Part shown: one piece after another, positions 17,659-27,250 of the stretch
Layout of the letters: every line of letters begins with the position of its first letter
Numbering within the stretch: position 1 is the first letter of the stretch
Origin: Inhella inkyongensis
Lineage (GTDB): Bacteria; Pseudomonadota; Gammaproteobacteria; Burkholderiales; Burkholderiaceae_C
Direction of reading: 5' to 3'
DNA length: 64,000 nt
Assembly (NCBI RefSeq): GCF_005952805.1
Contig: NZ_CP040709.1
Coordinates: 3,162,001-3,226,000 of the forward strand
Notes under the pieces: model-generated
What the model saw: the letters and a program-made list of their open reading frames with translations, nothing else
Database searches by the model: none
Told to the model about the DNA's origin: nothing
Translations under genes and position numbers: made by a program

Positions 17659-18953
17659 GACTGAGCACCCTGCTTGGGCTCTTGCTGCTGGCCGGCGCCC
17701 TCGCACTGCTGGGCCTGCAGCAATTGCTGCTGCGCTGGTTCAATCCCTTGGCCGCAGGCCTGGCGGCGGCGGCCCTGCTGGCCCTGCCCTTGGCCTGGAC
17801 CCTGGGCCGTTTGTTGGAGCCCCTGCGCCAGCTGCTGGCTGCGCTGGACAGCCTGGTGCAAAGCTGGCGCGAGGGCGACTTCAGCGCCCGCATGGGCGCC
17901 CCGGACCAGCCCGCCGAGCTTCGAGCGCTCGCCCTTTCGCACCAGGAGCTGTCTCGCGCCATCCAGCAGCAGCGCCAGCAACTTGCGCAGCGCGAGTTGC
18001 TGCTCGACACCCTGGTGCAGCACACTCCAGTGGCCCTGCTGCTGCTGGATGCCCAAGGCCGCGTGGCCCTGGACAACTTGGCCGCACGTACCCTGCTGGC
18101 CGAGGGCCGACGGCTGCAAGGGCTGGACTGGGAGACCCTCGTATCACGCGCCCCGGCCGAGTTGGCCGCCCTTCTGCGCGAGGGCCAGATGGGGCGGGAT
18201 GGTTTGGTGCCCGTGGAGGAAGGCCATTGGCTGCTCTCGCAGCGCGCCCTGAACCTGCAGGGACAGGCGCACCGCCTGCTGCTGCTGCGCCCCTTGAGCC
18301 AGGAGCTGGCACGCCAGGAAGTCCAGAGCTGGAAGCGCGTGCTGCGCGTGCTCAGCCACGAGCTGAACAATTCGCTGGCTCCCATCTCCTCGTTGGCCCA
18401 CAGCGGCGCCACCTTGAGCGAACGCGCGGCTCAGAGCGACATCGCCCAGGTCTTTGAGCGCATCGGCGAACGGGCTCGCCATCTGCACAGTTTTCTGAGC
18501 GGCTACGCCCAGTTCGCCAAATTGCCATCACCGCAGCCCGCGCCGCTGGACTGGGCCGCCCTGGTGCAACGCCTGGCCCTGCTGCAGCCGCTGCGCCTGG
18601 CGGGCGCCTTGCCGGAGCGCCCCGGCCACGCCGACGCCGCCCAACTCGAGCAGGCCCTGCTCAATCTGCTCAAAAACGCCCATGAGGCCGGCGGGCCGTC
18701 CGAGGCCGTGGAGCTGAGCATCCGCGAACAGCAGGGCGAATGGCAGCTCAGCGTGGCCGACCGCGGCCCGGGCGCCAGCGACGCCGTGCTGGCCCAGGCC
18801 CTACTGCCCTTCTATTCCACCAAGCGCGGCGGCACCGGCCTGGGCCTGGCCCTGGCGCGCGAGATCGCCGAGGCCCATGGCGGACGCTTGAGCCTGCGGC
18901 GGCGCGCGCAGGGCGGCTTGCGTGCGACCCTGAGCCTACCGCTGCAGGTTTGA
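17655..18953 (+). CDS. Sensor histidine kinase, partner of the NtrC-type regulator
   Basis: A 432-residue membrane kinase. Two closely spaced N-terminal helices (about residues 5-55) leave almost no periplasmic loop, so the signal is probably sensed in or near the membrane. A HAMP/PAS-like linker follows. The H-box is VLSHELNNSLAPISS, the N-box NLLKNAHEAGG and the G-box GGTGLGLALAREIAEAHGG. It resembles NtrY-type kinases. Start ATG 17655 overlaps the regulator stop. A pump with its own kinase suggests that transport load or membrane stress is monitored. Confidence 0.93.
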   Translation: MRLSTLLGLLLLAGALALLGLQQLLLRWFNPLAAGLAAAALLALPLAWTLGRLLEPLRQLLAALDSLVQSWREGDFSARMGAPDQPAELRALALSHQELSRAIQQQRQQLAQRELLLDTLVQHTPVALLLLDAQGRVALDNLAARTLLAEGRRLQGLDWETLVSRAPAELAALLREGQMGRDGLVPVEEGHWLLSQRALNLQGQAHRLLLLRPLSQELARQEVQSWKRVLRVLSHELNNSLAPISSLAHSGATLSERAAQSDIAQVFERIGERARHLHSFLSGYAQFAKLPSPQPAPLDWAALVQRLALLQPLRLAGALPERPGHADAAQLEQALLNLLKNAHEAGGPSEAVELSIREQQGEWQLSVADRGPGASDAVLAQALLPFYSTKRGGTGLGLALAREIAEAHGGRLSLRRRAQGGLRATLSLPLQV

Positions 18954-18960
18954 ACGACGC

Positions 18961-19143
18961 TCAGCCGAGCAATCGCTCCAATGCCAGCACGAAAAAGAAA
19001 CCAGCCGCAGCGATCAAAGTCCACTTCAGGAGGCTGACCCCCAGGCGCTGCCAGCGCGGCTGGCGCTTGACCAGGGCCATGACAAAGCAGCCCAGCGAAA
19101 CCAGCAGCAGCAGGCCGAAGACGACGCGAAAAAGAATCATCAT
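18961..19143 (-). CDS. Small two-helix inner-membrane protein downstream of lpxC
   Basis: A 60-residue hydrophobic protein with two predicted membrane helices ([20 protein letters not shown] and LLKWTLIAAAGFFFVLAL) joined by a basic loop. Its ATG shares a base with the lpxC stop (TGATG), so it is probably translated by coupling. I do not recognise a named family; its position at the end of the dcw-lpxC run suggests an envelope role. Confidence 0.65.
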   Translation of the reverse strand: MMILFRVVFGLLLLVSLGCFVMALVKRQPRWQRLGVSLLKWTLIAAAGFFFVLALERLLG

Positions 19144-20078
19144 CACCAAGCCGGCGGCAACTCGGCAAAGCCGGCCGGCGCATCTTTGGCGTGGTGAAAC
19201 TCGACGATTTCCCAGGCCTCGGGATCGGCCAGCAAGGCACGCAGCAGCTCGTTGTTCAGGGCATGACCGCCCTTGAAGCTGGTGTAGGCCGCCAGCAAGG
19301 GGTGCCCGGCCACCTGCATGTCGCCGATGGCATCAAGGATCTTGTGCTTCACGAACTCGTCGTCATAGCGCAGGCCCTCGGCGTTCAGGACCTTGTAGTC
19401 GTCGACGACGATGGCGTTGTCCATATTGCCGCCCAGGGTCAGGCCGCGCGAGCGCATCAGCTCGATGTCGCTGGTCATGCCAAAGGTCCGGGCGCGGGCA
19501 ATTTCCTTCTTATAGGCGCCGGAGCCCATGTCGAAGGTGTAGTGGCTGCCGGTGGCGGCCACGGCGGGGTTGTCGAACTCGATCTCGAAGGTCAGGGTGT
19601 AGCCGTGCAGGGGTTGCAGACGCGCCCACATCAGACGCTTGCCTTCGCCTCGCCGAACCTCCACCGTCTTCTTCACGCGCAAGAAGCGCTTGGGGAAGCT
19701 CTGCTCTTGCAAGCCCGCCGACTGCAGCAAATAAACAAAGCTGGCCGCCGAACCATCCAGGATGGGCACCTCGTCGGCGCTGATGTCGATGTAAAGGTTG
19801 TCCAGCCCCAATCCAGCACAGGCGCTGAGCAGGTGCTCGATGGTCTGCACCTTGGGGGCGCCGGGATCGCCACCCGGGCTGATGGTGGTGGCCATGCGGG
19901 TGTCGCACACGGCCTGCGGATTCACCGGAATCTCGACCGGCTGGGCCAGATCGGTGCGGCGAAACACCAGGCCGGTATTCACCGGCGCCGGGCGCAGCAC
20001 CAATTCGACCTTGCGACCGCTGTGGATGCCCACGCCGACGGCGCGGGTGATGGATTGAATGGTTCTTTGAGCCAGCAT
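19143..20078 (-). CDS. lpxC: UDP-3-O-acyl-N-acetylglucosamine deacetylase LpxC
   Basis: LpxC removes the acetyl group from UDP-acyl-GlcNAc, the committed step of lipid A synthesis. The 311-residue length is normal. Zinc and catalytic motifs are visible: [31 protein letters not shown] and [13 protein letters not shown]. It lies 138 bases downstream of ftsZ on the same strand, the usual end of the dcw region in proteobacteria, tying outer-membrane synthesis to the wall/division cluster. An imperfect hairpin lies in the gap before it. Confidence 0.97.
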   Translation of the reverse strand: MLAQRTIQSITRAVGVGIHSGRKVELVLRPAPVNTGLVFRRTDLAQPVEIPVNPQAVCDTRMATTISPGGDPGAPKVQTIEHLLSACAGLGLDNLYIDISADEVPILDGSAASFVYLLQSAGLQEQSFPKRFLRVKKTVEVRRGEGKRLMWARLQPLHGYTLTFEIEFDNPAVAATGSHYTFDMGSGAYKKEIARARTFGMTSDIELMRSRGLTLGGNMDNAIVVDDYKVLNAEGLRYDDEFVKHKILDAIGDMQVAGHPLLAAYTSFKGGHALNNELLRALLADPEAWEIVEFHHAKDAPAGFAELPPAW

Positions 20079-20108
20079 GGGCGGGATTGTCGCGGCCTCA
20101 AGACAGAA

Positions 20109-20133
20109 GGGCCCACGCCTGTGGCGTGAGCCC
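20109..20133 (-). terminator. Hairpin between ftsZ and lpxC, possible partial terminator
   Basis: GGGC-C-CACGCC and GGCGTG-A-GCCC form a stem with one mismatch and a TGT loop. Reading in the ftsZ direction it is followed by TTCTGTCTT, a weak T-rich tail. It may reduce rather than end read-through into lpxC. Confidence 0.4.
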
Positions 20134-20216
20134 TGACTATTTCAGCGATAGCCCTCGAAGGGGATGTCGGACCTTGCAAGCGTCCCGCACCCCAACCCGG
20201 CCCACCGACCCAGCCC

Positions 20217-21455
20217 TCAATCGGCCTGGCGGCGCAGGAAAGCGGGAATCTCGATGTCGTCCAGGCCCGAGGCCGACAAGGCATCGACCTTCTGCGCGGC
20301 GCGGCCAAAGCGCCAGACGCTCGGCATGTCGCGCTGGCCGAAATCACCCGCCGGGGTGCCCACGCCCATCGTGGTCTGTGCGGCAGCCTGGGCGCCCATG
20401 GCCGTGCTGGCCACCGCCTGGGTCAGGATGGGCAGGTTGTCGGTGCCGGTACGGATCACGGTCATCGGCGGGCGCTCAGCCACACGCTCACGTTGCTGCT
20501 GACCGCCGCTCAGGCCGGTGGCGATCACCGTCACGCGCAGCTGGTCACCCAGGCTGTCGTCGTAGGCGGTGCCGTAGATGACATGGGCATCTTCGTGGGC
20601 CAGACGCTTGATGGCGTTCATGGCAGCACGGGACTCGGCCAGCTTGAAGGTGTTGCGCGAGGCGGCAATCAGCACCAGCACGCCGCGCGCACCGGTCAGG
20701 TTGATGCCGTCCAGCAGCGGGCAGGCCATGGCCTGCTCAGCGGCCTTGGTGGCGCGGTCCGGGCCGCCGGCCTGGGCCGTGCCCATCAAGGCCTTGCCCG
20801 GCTCTTGCATCACCGTGCGCACGTCCTGGAAGTCCAGGTTCACCAGGCCGGGCAAATGAATCACATCCGAGATGCCGCCCACGGCGTTCTTCAGCACATC
20901 GTTGCCAAAGGCGAAGGCCTGCTCCTGCGTGGCGTCGTCGCCCAGCACATCCAGCAGGCGGTCGTTCAACACCACGATCAGGGAGTCGACATTGGCTTCG
21001 AGCTCCGCCAGGCCGCTCTCGGCCTGCTTGTTGCGGCGCGAACCCTCGAAGTCGAAGGGGCGGGTCACGACACCCACCGTCAAGATGCCCATGTCCTTGG
21101 CCACCTTGGCGATCACCGGCGCCGCGCCGGTGCCGGTGCCGCCGCCCATGCCGGCCGTGATGAAGAGCAGGTCGGTGCCGTCCAGCACTTCACGCAGCCG
21201 ATCTTCGGCTTCGTGCGCGGCTTCCTTGCCGCGCTCGGGGATGGCGCCGGCGCCCAAGCCGCTGCGGCCGAGCTGGATCACGTGGTCCGCGCGGCTTTGA
21301 TTGAGCGCCTGCGCATCGGTATTGGCAGCAATGAATTCGACGCCCTGCACGTGCTGGTCAATCATGTGGTCAACGGCATTGCCGCCGCCGCCCCCCACGC
21401 CGATGACCTTGATGCGCGTACCTTGGTTGAACTCTTCGATCATTTCGATGGCCAT
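20217..21455 (-). CDS. ftsZ: Cell division protein FtsZ
   Basis: FtsZ is the tubulin-like GTPase that forms the Z ring. The 412-residue protein contains VIGVGGGGGNAVDHM at the N-terminus, the tubulin signature GGGTGTGAAPVIA, and the conserved C-terminal peptide DDIEIPAFLRRQ that binds FtsA and ZipA-type anchors. The start is ATG 21455, preceded by GGAGGTAGGT; the frame is open a little further but without family similarity. It follows ftsA after a 95-base A/T-rich gap (21456-21550), longer than other gaps in the cluster, which probably holds an extra promoter. Confidence 0.98.
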   Translation of the reverse strand: MAIEMIEEFNQGTRIKVIGVGGGGGNAVDHMIDQHVQGVEFIAANTDAQALNQSRADHVIQLGRSGLGAGAIPERGKEAAHEAEDRLREVLDGTDLLFITAGMGGGTGTGAAPVIAKVAKDMGILTVGVVTRPFDFEGSRRNKQAESGLAELEANVDSLIVVLNDRLLDVLGDDATQEQAFAFGNDVLKNAVGGISDVIHLPGLVNLDFQDVRTVMQEPGKALMGTAQAGGPDRATKAAEQAMACPLLDGINLTGARGVLVLIAASRNTFKLAESRAAMNAIKRLAHEDAHVIYGTAYDDSLGDQLRVTVIATGLSGGQQQRERVAERPPMTVIRTGTDNLPILTQAVASTAMGAQAAAQTTMGVGTPAGDFGQRDMPSVWRFGRAAQKVDALSASGLDDIEIPAFLRRQAD

Positions 21456-21550
21456 ACCTACCTCCGTGAACCGCGCGATTGTCACGCGCAAACTGCTAAA
21501 AATCTAGACTAGATACCCTCTTTTTAAGGGGATCTATTAAAAAAACTGCC

Positions 21551-22780
21551 TCAGAAAGTCCCGGCAAACCAGTCCTTGAAGCGATGCATCAGGGTTTTCA
21601 TGGAGCCCGCCTGCTGCGCCGCCTTAAAACCTCGGGTGCGGGCCAGGCGGGCCTCTTCCAGCAAACCCATGACCGTGCTGGAACGCGGATTGGCCACCAT
21701 GTCGAAAAGTGCCCCGCTATACGTCGGGTTGCCGCGTCGAACGGGTTTGAGGAACATGTCCTCAGCCAATTCGATCATCCCCGGCATGACTGCTGAGCCA
21801 CCCGCCAACACGATGCCGGAACTGAGTAACTCTTCGTACCCGGACTCACGAATGACTTGATGCACGAGCGCAAAGATTTCTTCGACACGGGGTTCAATAA
21901 CCCCTGCAAGTGCTTGTTTTGAAAGCATCCGCGGCGCCCGATCACCCAAACCCGGCACTTCCAATTGGGCCTGGGGGTCGGCCAGCATTTGCTTGGCCAC
22001 CCCAAACTCCACCTTGATTTCCTCAGCATCCTTGGTCGGGGTGCGCAGGGCCATCGCGATATCGGAGGTGATGAGGTCACCTGCGATCGGAATGACGGCG
22101 GTATGACGGATGGAGCCGCCGGTGAAGATCGCCACATCGGTGGTGCCGGCCCCAATGTCGACCAGCGCCACGCCCAATTCCCGCTCGTCGGCGGTGAGCG
22201 CGGCCAAACTGCTCGCGCTGGGATTGAGCACCAACTGCTCAACTTCCAGACCACAGCGGCGCACGCACTTGATGATGTTTTCCGCCGCCGATTGAGCCCC
22301 GGTCACGATATGCACCTTGACCTCCAGGCGCCCACCGCTCATTCCAATGGGTTCTTTGACCTCGTGGCCATCGATCACAAACTCCTGCGGCTCCACCAGC
22401 AGCAGGCGCTGATCATTCGGGATATTGATGGCCTTGGCGGTTTCCACCACCCGCGCCACATCCACCGGTGTGACTTCTTTGTCACGCACGATGACCATGC
22501 CGGTAGAGTTTTGCCCGCGAATATGGCTGCCAGTGATCCCCGTGAAAACCCGGGTGATTTTGCAATCTGCCATCATTTCGGCTTCTTTCAGCGCCTGCTG
22601 AATCGCCTGCACCGTGGCGTCGATGTTCACCACCACCCCGCGCTTCAAACCGTGGGATGGCGCCAGCCCCAAGCCCGCCAAGCGCAATTCGCCGCCCGGC
22701 ATCACCTCTCCGACCACGGCCATGATCTTGGACGTACCAATATCCAGGCCGACCACCAGATCTTTGTATTCCTTGGCCAT
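21551..22780 (-). CDS. ftsA: Cell division protein FtsA
   Basis: FtsA is the actin-like protein that tethers FtsZ to the membrane. The 409-residue sequence shows VVGLDIGTSKIMAVVGEV (phosphate loop), the SHIRGQNSTGMVIV segment of domain 1C, LVDIGAGTTDVAIF (phosphate 2) and SGIVLAGGSAVMPGM (adenosine). The C-terminal amphipathic helix is MHRFKDWFAGTF. The start immediately follows the ftsQ stop. Codon choice here is slightly less G/C-rich than in neighbouring mur genes. Confidence 0.97.
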   Translation of the reverse strand: MAKEYKDLVVGLDIGTSKIMAVVGEVMPGGELRLAGLGLAPSHGLKRGVVVNIDATVQAIQQALKEAEMMADCKITRVFTGITGSHIRGQNSTGMVIVRDKEVTPVDVARVVETAKAINIPNDQRLLLVEPQEFVIDGHEVKEPIGMSGGRLEVKVHIVTGAQSAAENIIKCVRRCGLEVEQLVLNPSASSLAALTADERELGVALVDIGAGTTDVAIFTGGSIRHTAVIPIAGDLITSDIAMALRTPTKDAEEIKVEFGVAKQMLADPQAQLEVPGLGDRAPRMLSKQALAGVIEPRVEEIFALVHQVIRESGYEELLSSGIVLAGGSAVMPGMIELAEDMFLKPVRRGNPTYSGALFDMVANPRSSTVMGLLEEARLARTRGFKAAQQAGSMKTLMHRFKDWFAGTF

Positions 22781-23596
22781 CTAGGGTTTCCTCTTGGTTT
22801 TTTGATTGACTGGGGTGGTGCCGATACCCGCCAAGCGCAGGGCATAACCGTCGGTATGGCGTAAATCGGCCGAAGCCACTGTGGTTTGGAAACGCTTGGC
22901 CACGGCCAGCGCATGGGGCAAAAACTGTCGGTAGCGCGCCAGCAACTCGTCTTCGCTGCCACGTCCGAGCTCGATCTGGGCCCCGCTCTCCCAAGCCAGG
23001 CGCCAGCTGCCGCGACCCGAGAGCTCCAGCTTGACCACGGTCTCGCCCAGGCTTTGGCTGGGGCCTTGAAGTTGCTGCCACAGACGCATCACTGTGGGCG
23101 CACTGCCATGCGGCCCGGAGAACTGCGGCAGGCCGTCGTCTTCCACATCACCCAGATTGGCCTGAAAAACCTCGCCGTGGCTGTTCAGCAAGGCGCGCTC
23201 GGGAGCCGGCTCGCCCCAATCGCCCCGGCCGTCCCACAGCGCTACGGCGCGGTGTTCTTCCAGCACCACCCGCAGCTGACCCGGCCACACGCGTTGCACG
23301 GTGGCGCGGCGCACCCAGGGGGCGGCTTCAAAGGCAGCCCGCGCGCGCGCCAAATTCATGCTCAGGAAGTTGCCCTCCAGATGCGGCATGGCATTGGCCC
23401 GCAGGGTTGCCAGGCTGTTGCGCTCGACATCGCCCTCGATGCGAATCTGGCGCCACTCAAACACCGGACGCTTGGCCAGCCACAGCGCCCCGGCCGTCAG
23501 CATCAACAGCACGGCCAGCCCCGCCAACACAGGCGCGGCCAGCTTCATCCAGCGGATGTCGCTGGGCAGGCTGTCGATGGAGGCGGCGTCAGCCAT
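22781..23596 (-). CDS. ftsQ: Cell division protein FtsQ
   Basis: FtsQ is a bitopic divisome protein linking early and late division proteins. The 271-residue product has a short cytoplasmic tail, one membrane helix (LAAPVLAGLAVLLMLTAGAL) and a POTRA domain starting around QIRIEGDVERNSLATLRAN. I chose ATG 23596, five bases after the ddl stop; the longer open frame runs into ddl. The C-terminus ends in a basic TKRKP tail. Confidence 0.94.
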   Translation of the reverse strand: MADAASIDSLPSDIRWMKLAAPVLAGLAVLLMLTAGALWLAKRPVFEWRQIRIEGDVERNSLATLRANAMPHLEGNFLSMNLARARAAFEAAPWVRRATVQRVWPGQLRVVLEEHRAVALWDGRGDWGEPAPERALLNSHGEVFQANLGDVEDDGLPQFSGPHGSAPTVMRLWQQLQGPSQSLGETVVKLELSGRGSWRLAWESGAQIELGRGSEDELLARYRQFLPHALAVAKRFQTTVASADLRHTDGYALRLAGIGTTPVNQKTKRKP

Positions 23597-23601
23597 GAAA
23601 G

Positions 23602-24573
23602 TCAGGCCTTCTTGTCCAAACGGGCTTGCGCGAGCAACCACAGACAGAGCTGCGGATAGGCCAGGCCCACCTGGGCGGCGGCCTTGGGCACCAAGGAATG
23701 ACTGGTCATGCCCGGGCTGGTGTTCATCTCCAGCAGGAAGGGCTTCATGTCGGACTTGCGCAGCATGATGTCGGCCCGGCCCCAGCCGCGGCAGCCCAGC
23801 AGGCGGTAGGCCTTCAGCACCTCGGCCTGGATCTGTGCTTCCAGCGCGGCCGGCAGGGTGCCAAACAGGTATTCGGTGCTGTCGGTGATGTACTTGTTTT
23901 CGTAGTTGTAGTCGCCACCGACCGCGCGGATCTCGACCACGGGCAGGGCCTGCGCCAGCGCCCCGTCACCCAGCACCGCGCAAGTGAGCTCGGGGCCTTC
24001 GATGCATTCCTCGAACAGCAACTCGTCGTCGAAGCCCAGTGCCAGTTCCACCGCGCCCTGCATTTCCGAATAGCCCTTGGCCTTGCTGATGCCGATCGAG
24101 CTGCCCTCGTGCGGCGGCTTGACCATGACGGGCAGGCCCAGTTCGTCGGGGATGGTGCGCACGCGCTCGCGCGTGAGTTCAGCGCGGCTCAAGGCCAGAT
24201 GGCGCGGGGTGGAGAGGCCTTCGGCCAGCCAGATGCGCTTGGTCATGGTCTTGTCCATGGCCACCGCCGAGGCCGTGACGCCCGAGCCGGTGTAAGGCAG
24301 GCCCAAGCACTCCAGGGCGCCTTGCAGGGTGCCGTCCTCACCACCGCGTCCGTGCAAGGCGATGAAGGCGCGGGCAAAGCCCTCGGTCTTCAAGTCTTGC
24401 AGTGCGCGCTCGGCCGGATCGAAGGCATGGGCATCGACGCCCACAGCCTGCAGGGCGGCCAGCACACCGCTGCCGCTCATCAGGGACACCGGGCGCTCGG
24501 CGCTGCTGCCGCCAAACAGCACGGCCACCTTGCCCAGGGCTTTCACATCGATGGAGGACAGATCGAAGCTCAT
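23602..24573 (-). CDS. ddl: D-alanine--D-alanine ligase
   Basis: Ddl joins two D-alanines for the peptidoglycan stem peptide. The 323-residue ATP-grasp enzyme shows VAVLFGGSSAERPVSLMSG, ALHGRGGEDGTLQG, VMVKPPHEGSSIGI and the C-terminal LLEMNTSPGMTSHSLVP metal- and substrate-binding segment. It lies four bases downstream of murC, whose product, UDP-MurNAc-L-Ala, is later extended with this dipeptide by MurF. All catalytic motifs are intact. Confidence 0.96.
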   Translation of the reverse strand: MSFDLSSIDVKALGKVAVLFGGSSAERPVSLMSGSGVLAALQAVGVDAHAFDPAERALQDLKTEGFARAFIALHGRGGEDGTLQGALECLGLPYTGSGVTASAVAMDKTMTKRIWLAEGLSTPRHLALSRAELTRERVRTIPDELGLPVMVKPPHEGSSIGISKAKGYSEMQGAVELALGFDDELLFEECIEGPELTCAVLGDGALAQALPVVEIRAVGGDYNYENKYITDSTEYLFGTLPAALEAQIQAEVLKAYRLLGCRGWGRADIMLRKSDMKPFLLEMNTSPGMTSHSLVPKAAAQVGLAYPQLCLWLLAQARLDKKA

Positions 24574-24577
24574 GAAA

Positions 24578-25981
24578 TCAGTTTTTGGAAAAGTGTTCGG
24601 CCACGCGGCCAGGCAGGCTGTTCATCGAACCCGCGCCCATGCCGATGACCACGTCGCCGGCCTGCGTCATGGCGGCCAGCGCGGCGGGCATGTCGGCCAC
24701 CTCGGGGACGAAGAGCGGCTCCTTGCCGCCCAGGCGCAGTGCGCGTGCCAGCGCACGGCCGTCGGCGGCCGGAATGGGCGCCTCGCCGGCGCTGTAGACC
24801 TCGGTCAGCAGCACCGCGTCGGCCTGGCCCATCACGTGCACGAAGTCTTCGAAGCAATCGCGCGTGCGGGTGTAGCGATGGGGCTGAAAGGCGAGCACGA
24901 TGCGCTGGCCCGGGAAGGCGCCGCGCGCAGCCGACAGCACCGCCGCCATCTCCACCGGATGGTGGCCGTAGTCGTCGATCAAAAGGAACTCGCCGCCGTC
25001 GCGGGCAGGCCACTGGCCGCGGCGCTGGAAGCGCCGGCCCACACCCTCGAACTTGGCCAGGGCGCGGGCAATCGCCGCGTCGTCCAGTTCCAGTTCGGTC
25101 GCAATGGCAATGGCGGCCAAGGCATTGCGCACATTGTGTTCACCGGGCAGGTTCAAGGTGACCTGCAGGTCGGGCATCTGCACCCCGTTGCGGCGCTGGC
25201 AGGTGAAGCGCATCTGCCCCCCGGCCAGGGCCTGTACGTCCACCGCACGCACCTGGCAGTCCTCGCTCAGGCCATAGCGCACCAGCGGGCGCTCAATGCG
25301 GCCGACGATGGCGGCCACACCGGGGTCGTCGCCGCAGACCACGGCTGCGCCATAGAAGGGCATGCGGTGCAGGAAGTCGACGAAGGCCTGGTGCAGGCGC
25401 TCCACCGAGTGCCCATAGGTGTCCATGTGGTCCTGGTCGATATTGGTCACGACCGAGAGCACCGGGCTCAGGTTCAGGAAGGAGGCATCGCTCTCGTCGG
25501 CCTCGACCACGATGAAGTCACCCTTGCCCAAGGCCGAGTTGGCCCCGGCCGCATTGAGCAGGCCACCGATCACGAAGGTCGGGTCCATGCCCGCCTCGAC
25601 CAGGATGGACGTCACCAGCGAAGTCGTGGTGGTCTTGCCGTGCGTGCCGGCGATGGCGATGCCGGACTTCAGGCGCATCAGCTCCGCCAGCATCACCGCA
25701 CGCGGCACCACCGGCACCCGGGCAGCGCGGGCGGCCAGCACCTCGGGGTTGTCGGCCTTGACGGCTGTGGAGGTGACCACGGCCTGCGCGCCCGCGATCT
25801 GCTCGGCCGCGTGGCCGATGAAGACTTTCAGGCCCAGGCCGGCCAGGCGCTCCGTCACCGCACTGGCATGGGCGTCGCTGCCGCTGACCGTGAAGCCCAG
25901 GTTGTGCAGGATCTCGGCGATGCCGGACATGCCCGCGCCGCCGACGCCGACGAAGTGGATGTGCTTGACCGCATGTTTCAT
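24578..25981 (-). CDS. murC: UDP-N-acetylmuramate--L-alanine ligase MurC
   Basis: MurC adds L-Ala to UDP-MurNAc. The 467-residue protein starts [20 protein letters not shown], has the ATP loop [12 protein letters not shown] and the Mur-ligase [10 protein letters not shown] and DYGHHPVEM segments. The start at 25981 is chosen for family similarity and the GGAG at -10. An alternative, diverged copy of the first 11 codons begins at 26064, overlapping the murG stop, where murC normally starts in related bacteria. That copy is out of frame and its ORF stops on this ATG (ATGA). Confidence 0.96.
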   Translation of the reverse strand: MKHAVKHIHFVGVGGAGMSGIAEILHNLGFTVSGSDAHASAVTERLAGLGLKVFIGHAAEQIAGAQAVVTSTAVKADNPEVLAARAARVPVVPRAVMLAELMRLKSGIAIAGTHGKTTTTSLVTSILVEAGMDPTFVIGGLLNAAGANSALGKGDFIVVEADESDASFLNLSPVLSVVTNIDQDHMDTYGHSVERLHQAFVDFLHRMPFYGAAVVCGDDPGVAAIVGRIERPLVRYGLSEDCQVRAVDVQALAGGQMRFTCQRRNGVQMPDLQVTLNLPGEHNVRNALAAIAIATELELDDAAIARALAKFEGVGRRFQRRGQWPARDGGEFLLIDDYGHHPVEMAAVLSAARGAFPGQRIVLAFQPHRYTRTRDCFEDFVHVMGQADAVLLTEVYSAGEAPIPAADGRALARALRLGGKEPLFVPEVADMPAALAAMTQAGDVVIGMGAGSMNSLPGRVAEHFSKN

Positions 25982-26064
25982 GCGCGGCTCCCCGAAGTCA
26001 GCAAACCGCTTCGGCGGCATGCCCCATGCGCGACAAAGTGGATGGTCTTGACCGCGTGTTTCAT
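25978..26064 (-). pseudogene. Vestigial murC start forming a 28-aa coupled micro-ORF
   Basis: ATG 26064 overlaps the murG stop (TGATG) and has AAGGAG eight bases upstream, so it should be translated. Its first 11 residues, [11 protein letters not shown], match mur[12 protein letters not shown] at ten positions. The DNA differs at 4 of 34 bases. The frame then runs through about 49 bases of spacer and ends in TGA overlapping the functional murC ATG. It is either a relic of a replaced murC allele or a coupling leader. Confidence 0.72.
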
Positions 26065-27152
26065 CAGCGGTTCTCCTTGGCCACCAGGGCCTCAATCTGA
26101 TCGGCCACGCGCTGTGCCGCGCCGGCCCGGTGTTGAGCGCGGGCGGCCTGCGCCAGTTGCAGGCAGCGCTCGCGCGTGAGTTCACGCAGCAGTTGGGCCA
26201 CGCGCTCGGGCGTGGCCTCGGCCTGCGGCAGGTGGATGGCGGCCTGCAAGCCGGCCAAGTGCTCGGCGTTGTCGCGCTGGTGCGCGGTGGTGCTCACCAC
26301 CAGGGGCACCAGCACCGCCGCCACGCCGGCGGCGCACAACTCGCTGACCGTGATGGCGCCGGCACGGCAAATCACCAGATCGGCGGCGGCCAGTTCGCCC
26401 GCCATGTCATCGATGAAGGGGCGTACGTCCACCTTAATGCCGCGCTCGTCGTAGTCGGCCTGCACCTCGGCCAGGTTGGCATTGCCGGTCTGGTGCAAGA
26501 GGTGCGGCCGCTGCGCCGGCTCCAGCAGGGCCAGTGCGGCTGGCAGGGCTTGGTTGAGCGCTCGCGCACCCAGCGAGCCGCCCACCACCAGCACGCGCAA
26601 AGGGCCAGTGCGCCCGGCATAGCGCTGGGCCGGGGGGTCCAGGCATTCGATCGCCGCACGCACCGGGTTGCCCGTGACCAAGCCGTTTTGCAGGCCGCGC
26701 ACCGCGCTGCCGTCAAAGCCAAAGGCAACGCGGTCGGCCAGGGGCAGCAAGGCCTTGTTGGAGAGCAACAGGCCAGCGTCGGCATTCACCAGCACTAGCG
26801 GCTTGTTCAGCCAGGAAGCCATCATCCCGCCAGGGAAGCAGACATAGCCTCCCATGCCCAGCACGGCGTCGGCCTTGCGCCTTTTCAGGATGGCGCGGCA
26901 ATCCCAGAACGCCTTGAGCAGGCGCAGGCCACCCAGCAGGGTCTGCACCATGTTCTTGCCACGCAGGCCGCTGAAGGCGATTCGGTCGAGCTCGATGCCC
27001 GCCTTGGGCACCAGCTGGTTTTCCATGCCGGTCTGGGTGCCCAGCCAGCTGACCGTCCAGCCCCGAGCCTTGATCTCGGCCGCAAGTGCCAGCCCCGGGA
27101 TGATGTGGCCGCCGGTGCCGGCGGCCATGATGACGAGATGCTTACGGCTCAT
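26064..27152 (-). CDS. murG: UDP-GlcNAc:lipid I N-acetylglucosaminyltransferase MurG
   Basis: MurG converts lipid I to lipid II on the cytoplasmic face of the membrane. The 362-residue GT-B enzyme shows [43 protein letters not shown] and the nucleotide-sugar site [23 protein letters not shown]. Ile replaces the more common Val or Thr in GGHI(I)PG, a conservative change. Its start overlaps a 33-residue micro-ORF stop and its own stop overlaps the vestigial murC start. Confidence 0.97.
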   Translation of the reverse strand: MSRKHLVIMAAGTGGHIIPGLALAAEIKARGWTVSWLGTQTGMENQLVPKAGIELDRIAFSGLRGKNMVQTLLGGLRLLKAFWDCRAILKRRKADAVLGMGGYVCFPGGMMASWLNKPLVLVNADAGLLLSNKALLPLADRVAFGFDGSAVRGLQNGLVTGNPVRAAIECLDPPAQRYAGRTGPLRVLVVGGSLGARALNQALPAALALLEPAQRPHLLHQTGNANLAEVQADYDERGIKVDVRPFIDDMAGELAAADLVICRAGAITVSELCAAGVAAVLVPLVVSTTAHQRDNAEHLAGLQAAIHLPQAEATPERVAQLLRELTRERCLQLAQAARAQHRAGAAQRVADQIEALVAKENR

Positions 27153-27250
27153 GCGCGGCCTCCGCGCATGAGTTGCCTGTTCTGGCTGGCGCCGAAACCG
27201 CTCGCCGTCCGGGCCACACCCGTCCGCACCTTGCTGCGCAAGCTGCTCAT
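27149..27250 (-). other. 33-aa micro-ORF between ftsW and murG, with duplicated junction
   Basis: ATG 27250 overlaps the ftsW stop and the frame ends at TGA overlapping the murG ATG, so both ends are coupled by ATGA. Its last ten residues, [10 protein letters not shown], repeat the ftsW C-terminus. The 35-base junction sequence occurs twice with a 98-base period, and the only differences are two bases that keep Arg (CGC/AGG). The middle is unrelated spacer. It looks like the tail of a second ftsW allele joined to murG. Confidence 0.68.
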
